DNA from: Cyanobacteria bacterium SBLK
Lineage (GTDB): Bacteria > Cyanobacteriota > Cyanobacteriia > Cyanobacteriales > Spirulinaceae
Length of the DNA stretch: 39,760 nucleotides
Assembly (NCBI GenBank): GCA_017746715.1
Contig: JAGHZQ010000090.1
Coordinates: 1-39,760 of the forward strand
Direction: 5' to 3'
The notes under the pieces were generated by a model. That model was not told where the DNA came from, searched no databases, and was given only the letters and a program-made list of their open reading frames with translations. Made by a program: the position numbers and the translations under genes. This document shows, one piece after another, positions 1-7,156 of this stretch; position 1 is the stretch's first letter; each line of letters begins with the position of its first letter.

Positions 1-81
1 TGCTAACTCTCTTTGTGAGATTTTTTCTTCTTCGTAAGTTTCGATAATTTTTTTTCTAAAATCTGTTGAGTATGCTTTCAT
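1..81 (-). CDS. IS630-type transposase, N-terminal fragment cut by the window edge
   Basis: The 27 codons present begin MKAYSTDFRKKIIETYEEE, the characteristic opening of the helix-turn-helix domain of IS630/Tc1-mariner-type transposases. A strong Shine-Dalgarno sequence, AAGGAGGT, lies at 93-100 on the same strand, 11 bases before the ATG, and supports this start. The rest of the gene lies to the left of the window, so I cannot say whether the element is intact. The outer end of the insertion sequence should lie between 101 and about 170, but no partner inverted repeat is available to fix it. The family call rests on the short N-terminus only. Confidence 0.7.
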   Translation of the reverse strand, partial: MKAYSTDFRKKIIETYEEEKISQRELA

Positions 82-330
82 TTATTTTTTTGACCTCCTT
101 TTTTCCTAGTGTACCTCATCCATTCGATAATTGCTATAGCTAAATTACACCTAATACGATCGCTCTCATAAAAAGATCGAGCTTTTTTGAATTGATAATT
201 TTGAATTTTGAATTGATTTGTGGAGCTTCTCGATCGCACTTCGCCAAAATCTCAAGATTTTATTTATAGGGATTGAGATGACGTTGAGAGATAATAATCG
301 GGCATCGAGTCATTGGAGAGATAGCCTTTC

Positions 331-1857
331 ATGGGAAAACTAGCACTGCTGAGCGTTTCGGATAAAACGGGAATTGTCGAACTCGCCCGTCAATTAGTAG
401 AAGAATTTGCCTTTGAACTCCTCAGCAGTGGCGGGACGGCAAAAGTGCTGCAAGATGCGGGCATTCCCGTGACGAAAGTTAGCGACTACACGCGATCGCC
501 GGAAATTTTGGGGGGACGGGTGAAAACTTTGCATCCGCGCATTCACGGAGGCATTTTAGCCCGCAAAGATATACCCCAAGATTTGCAGGAATTAGAAGCC
601 AATGATATTCGTCCTTTGGATTTAGTAGTGGTGAATCTTTATCCCTTTGAAGCAACCATTGCCAAACCCGATGTTACCGTTGCCGAAGCGATTGAAAAGA
701 TCGATATTGGCGGTCCGACGTTACTGCGAGCGGCGGCAAAAAACCACGCACATTTAACGGTTTTATGCAACCCCGATCGCTACAATGACTATCTCCAAGA
801 ACTTCGCAATTCTGGCGGAGAAATTTCCCTCGAATTTCGCCAGCAAAGAGCGATGGAAGGGTTTATGATGACTGCCGCTTACGATCGCGCCATATCGACT
901 TATTTCGCCGAATTAAACAAAACCGAAGCCCCGTTTTCCCTCTTTGCAGAACCATTACAAACCCTGCGTTACGGTGAAAATCCCCATCAAAAAGCAACGT
1001 GGTATAAAACCGGCGAACAAGGCTGGGCAATTGCAGAAAAATTGCAGGGAAAAGAACTCAGTTACAACAATTTAGTAGACTTAGAAGCCGCCCGACGCAT
1101 TATTAAAGAGTTTTCCGGAGAACCCACCGCCGCCGTTTTAAAGCATACCAATCCCTGCGGCGTAGCGATCGCATCAACTCTATCGGAGGCTTACGAAAAG
1201 GCATTTAATGCCGATTCTGTTTCTGCATTTGGCGGAATTGTTGCCTTGAATCAAGCGATCGATGCTCCAACTGCTAAAGCCTTAAAAACAACCTTTTTAG
1301 AATGCGTTGTCGCCCTGGGTTGCGAGGAAGAAGCCAAAGCAATTCTCGCGAAGAAATCTAAATTACGGGTGTTAATTTTGCCGAATTTCCATGAAGGGGC
1401 ATTAACGACAGCGAAAATCATTGCTGGAGGCGTTTTAGTGCAAGCTGCCGATGAAATTGAAGATAAACAAGAAAGCTGGACGATCGCCACGGAAAAACAA
1501 CCCAGCGAGGCAGAATTGGCAGAAATGTTATTTGCTTGGAAAGTCGCCAAGCACGTCAAATCTAATGCCATCGTCGTCACCCGCGATCGCGTCACTGTGG
1601 GAGTCGGTGCGGGACAAATGAACCGCGTCGGTGCCGCTAAAATCGCCCTAGAACAAGCAGGAGAGGCAACAAAAGGGGCTTGTCTTGCCAGTGATGGTTT
1701 CTTCCCCTTTGACGATAGCGTCAGGACGGCAGCCGCAGCCGGAATTAAAACTATTATTCAACCCGGCGGCTCAATTCGCGATAAAGACTCCATTGCTGCC
1801 GCCAATGAGTTAGGATTGGTGATGGTTCTCACCGGAGTTCGCCACTTCTTGCATTAA
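331..1857 (+). CDS. purH: PurH: bifunctional AICAR transformylase / IMP cyclohydrolase
   Basis: Catalyses the last two steps of de novo purine synthesis in the cytoplasm: formylation of AICAR with 10-formyl-tetrahydrofolate, then closure of FAICAR to IMP. The 508-residue length is normal for bacterial PurH. The N-terminal MGS-like cyclohydrolase domain (about 1-140) shows LLSSGGTAK and GGRVKTLHPRIHGG. The C-terminal transformylase domain shows LRYGENPHQKA, the catalytic KHTNPCG stretch and SAFGGIVALN, and ends with the conserved FPFDDSVRTAAAAG and ATG-like HFLH tail. The ATG at 331 is preceded by GGAGAG and gives a full-length N-terminus. It appears monocistronic: the next gene is unrelated and separated by a hairpin repeat. 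Nothing is missing. Confidence 0.97.
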   Translation: MGKLALLSVSDKTGIVELARQLVEEFAFELLSSGGTAKVLQDAGIPVTKVSDYTRSPEILGGRVKTLHPRIHGGILARKDIPQDLQELEANDIRPLDLVVVNLYPFEATIAKPDVTVAEAIEKIDIGGPTLLRAAAKNHAHLTVLCNPDRYNDYLQELRNSGGEISLEFRQQRAMEGFMMTAAYDRAISTYFAELNKTEAPFSLFAEPLQTLRYGENPHQKATWYKTGEQGWAIAEKLQGKELSYNNLVDLEAARRIIKEFSGEPTAAVLKHTNPCGVAIASTLSEAYEKAFNADSVSAFGGIVALNQAIDAPTAKALKTTFLECVVALGCEEEAKAILAKKSKLRVLILPNFHEGALTTAKIIAGGVLVQAADEIEDKQESWTIATEKQPSEAELAEMLFAWKVAKHVKSNAIVVTRDRVTVGVGAGQMNRVGAAKIALEQAGEATKGACLASDGFFPFDDSVRTAAAAGIKTIIQPGGSIRDKDSIAAANELGLVMVLTGVRHFLH

Positions 1858-1906
1858 ATTAGTTATTTGTTGTTAGTTATTAGTGATTAGGCTCCAAACA
1901 ACGAAC

Positions 1907-1940
1907 ACTTCGACTTAGCGGCTGCTGAGCTTGTCGAAGT
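1907..1940. repeat. Interspersed inverted repeat between purH and the CPBP gene
   Basis: ACTTCGAC at 1907-1914 pairs with GTCGAAGT at 1933-1940 and can form a hairpin with an AGC/GCT-rich loop. The arm has the look of the short palindromic repeats scattered through cyanobacterial intergenic DNA. It overlaps the TTG at 1931 that would otherwise extend the downstream reading frame, which argues against that start. No U-tract follows, so I do not call it a terminator. Confidence 0.6.
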
Positions 1941-1963
1941 ACAGTGCAAGCAACAAACAACAA

Positions 1964-2866
1964 ATGAACGTTATTTCTGCCAATCGTTTTCTGTTTGGGA
2001 TGTTATTATTGGTGCTGACAGCATTGATAATAACATCCCCTTTTGGGGGAGCGGGACAGTGCGCGGCGACTTTCTTCACGATCGTTTTCTTGGGGGTAAT
2101 GTTTCCCGATACCGTCGGCAGTTTTTTACAAGATTCTCGTTTTAAAACCCCTCCTCGTCTCAAAACCGCGATCGCATTGACGGCGTTAGATTTAACGGTA
2201 ACATTTGGCTTGATTTTCTTTTGGATTACCGTAATTGCCTTATATTTTCCTGCTTATTTGGAACAATTAGAGGCAATGGCTTTAGATACTCAACCGGGAA
2301 CGAGAGAACAACTCTTGATGTTTATTGCTGGAGCAATTTTCGTTCCTTTTTATGAAGAATTTGTCTTTCGCGGTGTTGTTTTGCGTGCTTACGAACGAGC
2401 GCGATCGCCAATTTATGCCGCATTTTTAACCTCAGTTCTTTTTGCTTTGGTTCACGGTACTTTAATCCAACTCTTAGCCTTTATTCCGGGATCGTTTTTA
2501 ATGGCGCGAGGAGTACAAAATCGCGGTAGTTGGTGGTTGGCAGTGATTCCTCACGTTATTAATAACGGTCTGATTTTTGGGGTTTTTCCTTTTCTTCCCT
2601 CGGAAACGGAAGAAGAGCCTCAATTAATTATTGGTATTGTCTCGCTGGTTATTGCTGGGATTGCCTTTACGATCGCGGCACGTTGGTTAAAAATATTCAC
2701 AAACAAGGTATCTGAAGCAGCATTTCAAAGAGATGAAAAAATATGGACTCCTACTTTAATTTGCGTTGTTTTATTTGGGATAAGCGTAATTATTTTAACA
2801 ACCTTCGTTCCTCTCGATCCCGAATCTATTTCTGGAGTCACTCGCTTTTTCACTGCCAGTCTTTGA
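1964..2866 (+). CDS. CPBP-family intramembrane glutamic protease
   Basis: A polytopic membrane protein of 300 residues with all three signature motifs of the CPBP (CAAX protease and bacteriocin-processing, Abi) family: EEFVFRG (the EExxxR motif with the catalytic glutamates), FALVHG (FxxxH) and HVINN (HxxxN), spread over four central membrane helices. Two hydrophobic helices near the N-terminus and a C-terminal pair complete an eight-helix-like layout. I chose the ATG at 1964 because the upstream TTG at 1931 lies inside a hairpin repeat and would add 11 residues of repeat-encoded sequence. Family members process prenylated or leader peptides or act in bacteriocin self-immunity. The substrate here is unknown and the neighbours give no clue. 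Confidence 0.88.
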   Translation: MNVISANRFLFGMLLLVLTALIITSPFGGAGQCAATFFTIVFLGVMFPDTVGSFLQDSRFKTPPRLKTAIALTALDLTVTFGLIFFWITVIALYFPAYLEQLEAMALDTQPGTREQLLMFIAGAIFVPFYEEFVFRGVVLRAYERARSPIYAAFLTSVLFALVHGTLIQLLAFIPGSFLMARGVQNRGSWWLAVIPHVINNGLIFGVFPFLPSETEEEPQLIIGIVSLVIAGIAFTIAARWLKIFTNKVSEAAFQRDEKIWTPTLICVVLFGISVIILTTFVPLDPESISGVTRFFTASL

Positions 2867-2875
2867 TTTAAGATA

Positions 2876-3046
2876 ATGGCATCGTTTGCGATCGCTCTAG
2901 TAGATATTTTACAAGGCAGGGAAAGGGGAAACTATCAAATTTGGTCTCGGGCGATCGTTGCAGTTATCTCGATTGCTTTTATTTTCGATTTGCGAGATAG
3001 TGCCAGTTATCTTTACTTGTGGGTTAAGGGGAAAATTCTGGCTTAG
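2876..3046 (+). CDS. Possible 56-residue membrane peptide or gene remnant
   Basis: An ATG ten bases after the protease stop opens a frame of 56 codons. It encodes one hydrophobic stretch (WSRAIVAVISIAFIFDL, residues about 23-39) flanked by charged residues. There is no convincing ribosome-binding site, and I recognise no family. The composition looks coding-like rather than random (a single clear helix, aromatic C-terminus), so it could be a small membrane protein or the end of a decayed gene. Confidence 0.3.
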   Translation: MASFAIALVDILQGRERGNYQIWSRAIVAVISIAFIFDLRDSASYLYLWVKGKILA

Positions 3047-3282
3047 TCTGAAGCGATCGCTAATCCTAAGAGAAAAGAATTGTATTGAACATAAATATAT
3101 CATTATAGCACGATCGCCAAAAAACTGCAAGATCGGTTAGAGATCGCTGAAAAAATGCTGAGAAGATTCTGAGAGCGCACCGATGTCGATCCTGTAACGA
3201 TCTTGCTGAAACCTTTGGAAATAGAGGATTCTAGAAGTGTAGGAAATCAACAAGATTTCTCAGTTCTAGGGAGTTTGCAACC

Positions 3283-4644
3283 ATGTTTCGCGTATCTGCT
3301 ATTTCTACTAAAATCGTTCGAGGATTGACTAATTGGAAAACCGCCAGCATTCTTTTGAGTGTGCTTTTAGTGAGTGCAGGAACTTACCAAATGCGTTACG
3401 GTAATGCTAATTTGCAGAAAATTGCGATGAGCTACGAAGAGATGCAAGATGCGGGTTATGGGGTCGAAAATGTATCTTTGCAACCTGCTGGAGAGAACTT
3501 GCATTACAATCTTGCCTTTAAACTGCAAAATGAGGGACGAGAAATAGCGATCGCATTAAATGATATTGACTTGAGTTTGATGATTCCTTCTGCCCCAGAA
3601 TCGGCAAAAGGGAATACAGAATTGGTCAAATGGTTTATTATGGAACGGGAATTTAATCGCCAGCGCGTTGTCTTTAAATCTGATTCTCCTCATCTTCAAG
3701 TAAAAGGGAATAGCGAGACTCAAAATATTTCCGTTCATTTAACGAATAATTGTTTGGGTGCGGGGTACTGGGAATTGGCAGTATTTGCTGAAGAAAATGG
3801 CGAAAGTCAGAAAATCTATCAAGGGTTCTTTGATTTCCCCCGAGGCAGTTATAAAGACTTCGTGGAAGTGGTGAATGGCGAATCCTATTGGCAGTACGCA
3901 CAAGGAATTGAAGCATGGTATCCCGGTACGACTTTCTTTAAAGGTCAAACTCTTGATTTTTCGACGGTACGGGAGGTAAAAAACGAACGTCATGTTAGCG
4001 TCCGCGATCTCAAAAATGAGACAATCTTTACCGTTGCCGAGCAAGAAAAGAAAGCAAAATTAATTGTAGACGAAACGCAAGCAAGTTGGCAGACATGGGA
4101 CGATATTCGTCACTCGGAAGTACAATTTCAAAGTTTTGTCACTCCCGGTATTTACGATCCCGATAAATTATGGTCGAGCAATTACAGTGAAATTGAAAAT
4201 CTTACCGATGCTGTCGTCAAAGAGATCGAGTCTCCGCTAACCAAACAATCGTTACAGGAAATCGATTTCTATTTCCAAAGTGAAGCCGGAAAAACGCGTA
4301 AATTAGTGGTGAGTGGTGTCGATCTCAAAGCCTTACCGCAATTATCGCCACGGGACTATTCTCGCGGGTTGTATATGCCTCTGGGATACGGTACGCCATT
4401 TACACAAGATTATGAAGAATTAAAGCAAAATCCACCCGTAAAAAGCCCTCTCTTTAGCGTCCTTTTTGATGAAAGCGATCGCATTATCGATTATCGTCAC
4501 GATGTGGGAATTAATGGCATGGTCATGCACCGAGATGCAGTCAATCCGGATTTAGTTCACTTCTATTTACTCTCCTACGAACGCATCTCTATTGTCGGTC
4601 ATTATACTCTCGATTTGAACGATGGTAATGTGGAAATGATTTAA
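3283..4644 (+). CDS. Uncharacterised membrane-anchored or exported protein
   Basis: The 453-residue product has one hydrophobic segment near the N-terminus (TASILLSVLLVSAGTYQ, residues about 21-37) after a basic stretch. It is therefore either exported with an uncleaved anchor or a signal-anchored protein facing the periplasm or lumen. The remaining ~410 residues are soluble and rich in beta-type alternation, with two regions about 45-185 and 190-450. I see no recognisable catalytic motif, lipobox or repeat. The only cysteine in the soluble part is in NNCLGAG (about residue 155). The start is supported by AGGGAG shortly upstream. It is monocistronic, and the downstream region carries only HIP1-rich intergenic DNA before convergent genes. 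I do not recognise the family. Confidence 0.8.
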   Translation: MFRVSAISTKIVRGLTNWKTASILLSVLLVSAGTYQMRYGNANLQKIAMSYEEMQDAGYGVENVSLQPAGENLHYNLAFKLQNEGREIAIALNDIDLSLMIPSAPESAKGNTELVKWFIMEREFNRQRVVFKSDSPHLQVKGNSETQNISVHLTNNCLGAGYWELAVFAEENGESQKIYQGFFDFPRGSYKDFVEVVNGESYWQYAQGIEAWYPGTTFFKGQTLDFSTVREVKNERHVSVRDLKNETIFTVAEQEKKAKLIVDETQASWQTWDDIRHSEVQFQSFVTPGIYDPDKLWSSNYSEIENLTDAVVKEIESPLTKQSLQEIDFYFQSEAGKTRKLVVSGVDLKALPQLSPRDYSRGLYMPLGYGTPFTQDYEELKQNPPVKSPLFSVLFDESDRIIDYRHDVGINGMVMHRDAVNPDLVHFYLLSYERISIVGHYTLDLNDGNVEMI

Positions 4645-4750
4645 ATTTTCCTAGGATGCGTTGATTTTCTTACACCATCATCATCCGAAGGCGATCGCTC
4701 TTTTCAAGAATGGGAAGTGCGATCGCTTTTTTTAGGGTTGAGTTTTGTTA

Positions 4751-4779
4751 GCGATCGCTCTCGAAATAGAGGAACTCGG
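4751..4779 (+). repeat. Left copy of a 29-bp direct repeat flanking toxin/immunity pair 2
   Basis: The copy begins GCGATCGCTCTCGAAATAG and matches 5672-5700 at 27 of 29 positions in the same orientation (differences A/G and C/T). The two copies are 921 bp apart and enclose exactly the immunity gene 4817-5239 and the toxin gene 5269-5619. It starts with a HIP1 octamer, but the similarity continues well past the octamer, so HIP1 alone does not explain it. Confidence 0.75.
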
Positions 4780-4816
4780 GAAAGCGATCGCGGTATTAAG
4801 AAAATTTCAGAGCGAT

Positions 4817-5239
4817 TTATGCGATCGCTTGTAATTCTTCTGTGATTGAAATCTCTCTAACATTTTTAAAATGTTGCTTGATATTGCTCAGGGTTGTTTG
4901 ATCGGTGCTAAAAACTTCATAAGCAGAACTATCAATAGACTGAATAACAATCCAAGGATGTTCTCGATCTTGTTGATGACCTGTAAATATGCCGTCAATA
5001 ATTTGAGTTAATTGAGCAGATAATTCAAGCATTTTTTGACCTGAAATATGAGTTTTGTTGTCCGCAAGATCCATCATTTCCTCTGCACTTTCTCCAAAGC
5101 ATTCAAGATCGGCAAGATACCATTCTGATTCCTCGACGAGAGAGCCAATCTGGGTTAAGATTTCGAATAGATCGACAGATAAAAAGTTGTCTTCTGTAGT
5201 ATCTGTAATTTCTAATCCTTTCATTGTTTTGTTCTCCAT
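4817..5239 (-). CDS. Putative immunity protein for the adjacent toxin
   Basis: An acidic, cytoplasmic-looking 140-residue protein with no signal peptide or membrane segment. The central part contains SGQKMLELSAQLTQIIDG and PWIVIQSIDSSAYEVFS, a pattern of short helices followed by an alpha/beta segment that I associate with small immunity proteins of polymorphic toxin loci, though I cannot name the family. It starts 29 bases after the stop of the toxin gene on the same strand, the usual toxin-then-immunity order. The upstream sequence on the minus strand includes GAATGG but no strong Shine-Dalgarno. The function is inferred mainly from size, charge and position. Confidence 0.55.
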   Translation of the reverse strand: MENKTMKGLEITDTTEDNFLSVDLFEILTQIGSLVEESEWYLADLECFGESAEEMMDLADNKTHISGQKMLELSAQLTQIIDGIFTGHQQDREHPWIVIQSIDSSAYEVFSTDQTTLSNIKQHFKNVREISITEELQAIA

Positions 5240-5268
5240 TCTAATTTTAAAAGTTGTGAATCTAATTT

Positions 5269-5619
5269 TTAGTCTTCTAAAGGTTCTCCTTTACTGCGTT
5301 TGAACCCCGATCTTGCTCCGACTTCAGGATTATTGACTTTCCAACGATGTTGTTCGGGAATACAATGATCTTTCCTCGGTTTTCCAAAAGAATCCATCGG
5401 AATAGTAAAATCAATATCTCGAACGGGATTACCTTCAGCATCAAACTCGCGAGCTTGATAAATTCTTTTATTATATTCATCCCATCGCAATCGCATATGC
5501 GCTCCTGATGCTTCTGGATCGGGTGAGGGACGCGAGGTTGCGGGTAATCTGGGAGGTCTTTGATTTCTATAGACTGGTGTTCCGTCTGCATATTGCGAGT
5601 AGATGGGATCGGATGGCAT
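5269..5619 (-). CDS. Toxin module resembling polymorphic toxin type 24 (Ntox24)
   Basis: This is a 116-residue protein. The N-terminal third is a proline-rich linker (RPPRLPATSRPSPDP, about 22-36). The rest carries GAHMRLRWDEYNKRIYQ, EFDAEGNPVRDIDFT and the histidine motif DHCIPEQHRW, in the order I know from type-24 C-terminal toxin domains, which are predicted nucleases with conserved D and H residues. It lacks any trafficking domain, and no ribosome-binding site precedes the ATG. It may therefore be an orphan toxin tip that recombines onto a carrier, or a free cargo protein for the eCIS encoded upstream. A putative immunity gene follows 29 bases downstream, and 29-bp direct repeats bracket the pair. 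Type assignment is from remembered motifs, not a search. Confidence 0.6.
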   Translation of the reverse strand: MPSDPIYSQYADGTPVYRNQRPPRLPATSRPSPDPEASGAHMRLRWDEYNKRIYQAREFDAEGNPVRDIDFTIPMDSFGKPRKDHCIPEQHRWKVNNPEVGARSGFKRSKGEPLED

Positions 5620-5671
5620 ATTAACAGACGTAAAAAGAAAACAAATCGCATTTTCTTCATTTTACCAAAAC

Positions 5672-5700
5672 GCGATCGCTCTCGAAATAGGGGAATTCGG
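5672..5700 (+). repeat. Right copy of the 29-bp direct repeat flanking toxin/immunity pair 2
   Basis: Same orientation as 4751-4779 and identical at 27 of 29 positions. It lies 52 bases upstream of the toxin start codon and 8 bases below the stop codon of a short gene remnant (5709-5825). Together the copies define a 950-bp module that could be gained, lost or exchanged by homologous recombination. Confidence 0.75.
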
Positions 5701-5708
5701 AGTATCGC

Positions 5709-5825
5709 TTACTCTTCTCGGATAGAGGGAGTTTTTCCCAAACGATAAGCGATTAAAGGACTATTGCGAATTTCTAATTCGACTCGAGCGATGAGTTCGT
5801 CGAAAGTTAAATTTTGACTATTTTC
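5709..5825 (-). pseudogene. C-terminal gene remnant between the two toxin/immunity pairs
   Basis: An open frame of 39 codons on the minus strand, bounded by an in-frame TAG at 5826-5828 and ending with TAA at 5709-5711, has no start codon. It reads as compact protein sequence: LTFDELIARVELEIRNSPL followed by IAYRLGKTPSIREE. It looks like the last part of a helical protein whose front is missing. I do not recognise the family. Its position, between an intact immunity gene and a repeat-bounded toxin module, fits the debris left by module replacement. Confidence 0.4.
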
Positions 5826-5835
5826 CTAATCAACT

Positions 5836-6312
5836 TTAAGTGCTCACTCCTGTAAAATCATCCCATTCTTTACAATACCGATCGGATTCTGTTCCCAAAA
5901 AGTGCATAAACTCATTAGCATTAATTGTTCCAAATGATGTTTCATTAAGTAAATTCTCCAAGAAACACGTAGCAACTGCATCTTTGACTTCTTCGTCTCC
6001 ATGAACCATAAGATGCTCAATAATCGAGAAGATTTTAGAGAGAACTGAATGTTTATTATTCTGAAGTAGTGTTATTACAAAATCAGAAAACTCTGTGAGA
6101 TCGCTACATAAACCCGGACAGTCATCACCCCAATATTCACAATATTGTGACCAAGCAGAGTGAAAATCGGGTATTTGTTCTAAAATTTGCTTCATACAGT
6201 CTTCTCTGCTAATCACTATATCATCACCTCCATATTCATCCAATTCTAACCAATCAGGATGAAAATTGGGATCGATGATACCTGAATGTTCATCTATATA
6301 GGCTGCTTGCAT
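5836..6312 (-). CDS. Putative immunity protein, DUF7674-like
   Basis: This 158-residue, acidic, soluble protein matches the pattern I know for the DUF7674 group: F-x3-W-x2-Y followed by WGDD-PGLCSDLTEFSDFVI (about 51-77), a middle block ending HGDEEVKDAVATCFLENLL (about 111-129) and a C-terminal CKEWDDFTG. Members are found beside Rhs-type and other polymorphic toxins and are thought to be immunity factors. It begins 11 bases after the stop of the effector gene 6324-7052 on the same strand, so the two are almost certainly co-transcribed. It would act in the producing cell's cytoplasm by binding the toxin tip. The family name is from memory and should be checked; the toxin/immunity arrangement is the stronger argument. 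Confidence 0.65.
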   Translation of the reverse strand: MQAAYIDEHSGIIDPNFHPDWLELDEYGGDDIVISREDCMKQILEQIPDFHSAWSQYCEYWGDDCPGLCSDLTEFSDFVITLLQNNKHSVLSKIFSIIEHLMVHGDEEVKDAVATCFLENLLNETSFGTINANEFMHFLGTESDRYCKEWDDFTGVST

Positions 6313-6323
6313 TGTCTTGACTC

Positions 6324-7052
6324 CTAATGTTTTAGTGCGTCTTGTAAATCTAGAATGAGGTTTTCTGCTGTTCTTCTATCTTGAGGAGATGCGTCTAAAT
6401 TTTTATCAAGCCACTTTTGAAGAGCTTTAATAAAATCTTTTCCTTTTTGTTCGTGCAATCTTCCTCCCACAGGCTGACCTGTTTCTCGTTCTTTTCTAAT
6501 TGCTGCTGCTGTGCTTCCACTACCTACTCTAGCACCAGGCCTGTATAATTTTCGAATTAATGATTCTAATTTAGTATCTTGAGCTGCTGGAATTTCCATA
6601 TTTTGACGCAGATCTTTATTATACTCCTCAAATTTTGCAATGTTTCTGGCTTCTCGTGAATTTGAATCTGAAATGGATTTGGAAAAATCTTGAGAAGAGC
6701 TTACTTCATTAGATTTGTTGTCTGGAGGCTCTACCGGGATCTTGCTAAAATCCAGCTCTGAATCATTCTCTGCTACACTAACAGAAGATGCTTCGATTTC
6801 GCTTTTGTCAGTCGATTCCGGGAGAACACTTGTTTCATTAGATTTGTTGTCTGGAGGCTCTACCGGGATCTTGCTAAAATCCAGCTCTGAGTCCTCATCA
6901 TTAATAGTCTGGAAACTAGCTTCGTTTTCTTCAAGGGAACTCTCTTTTTGACTTTCGTTCAATGAACGAGAAGAGTCAGAGGATTTAGACTTTTTTTTCG
7001 GTGGTTGGCTAAAACTTAAATCAGGCTTTGTTGGCAATCGATCTTGAGACAT
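6324..7052 (-). CDS. Putative eCIS effector: disordered repeat region plus Rhs-type C-terminal toxin tip
   Basis: A 242-residue protein in two parts. Residues about 1-140 are Ser/Glu/Asp/Pro-rich, lack hydrophobic segments and contain two identical 19-residue copies around DFSKIPVEPPDNKSNE. The C-terminal ~85 residues contain KLYRPGARVGSGSTAAAIR, TGQPVGGRLHEQKG, FIKALQKWLD and PQDRRTAENLILDLQDAL. I know this domain from the extreme C-termini of Rhs and other polymorphic toxins; its activity is not known to me. The start chosen is the ATG at 7052, preceded by GAGGAAG 7 bases away; an ATG at 7085 lacks one. It is the first gene after the VgrG-like spike, and its stop is 11 bases from the putative immunity gene. 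Being cargo of the injection system is an inference from position. Confidence 0.65.
   Translation of the reverse strand: MSQDRLPTKPDLSFSQPPKKKSKSSDSSRSLNESQKESSLEENEASFQTINDEDSELDFSKIPVEPPDNKSNETSVLPESTDKSEIEASSVSVAENDSELDFSKIPVEPPDNKSNEVSSSQDFSKSISDSNSREARNIAKFEEYNKDLRQNMEIPAAQDTKLESLIRKLYRPGARVGSGSTAAAIRKERETGQPVGGRLHEQKGKDFIKALQKWLDKNLDASPQDRRTAENLILDLQDALKH
6705..6890 (-). repeat. Perfect 57-bp direct repeat inside the effector gene
   Basis: The copies at 6705-6761 and 6834-6890 are identical over 57 bases, in frame, with a 129-bp period. They encode a 19-residue acidic/proline stretch twice. The absence of synonymous differences suggests a recent duplication or ongoing gene conversion in the disordered half of the protein. 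Confidence 0.9.
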
Positions 7053-7156
7053 CTTGGTTTCTTCCTCAAACCACTTAAAATTCAAACCACTTAGGCTAAT
7101 ACTATACGATCGCCCAACAATTTACATTAGTTAGATCTGCTTAATGGATCTCTCTT

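Noticed and set aside
140..210. AAAAAGATCGAGCTTTTTT as terminator of the left-edge transposase or another gene
   Set aside because: The stem is only six A-T-rich pairs and lies upstream of the transposase start, so it does not terminate any gene seen here.
1931..1963. Upstream TTG start for the CPBP protease
   Set aside because: It lies inside a hairpin repeat and adds repeat-encoded residues; the ATG at 1964 gives a normal N-terminus.
4680..4830. Five GCGATCGC sites within 150 bases as a regulatory cluster
   Set aside because: HIP1 is abundant all over this genome and clusters are common in intergenic DNA; no other signal supports regulation.
7053..7085. Longer start for the effector gene
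   Set aside because: There is no ribosome-binding site; the ATG at 7052 has GAGGAAG at good spacing.
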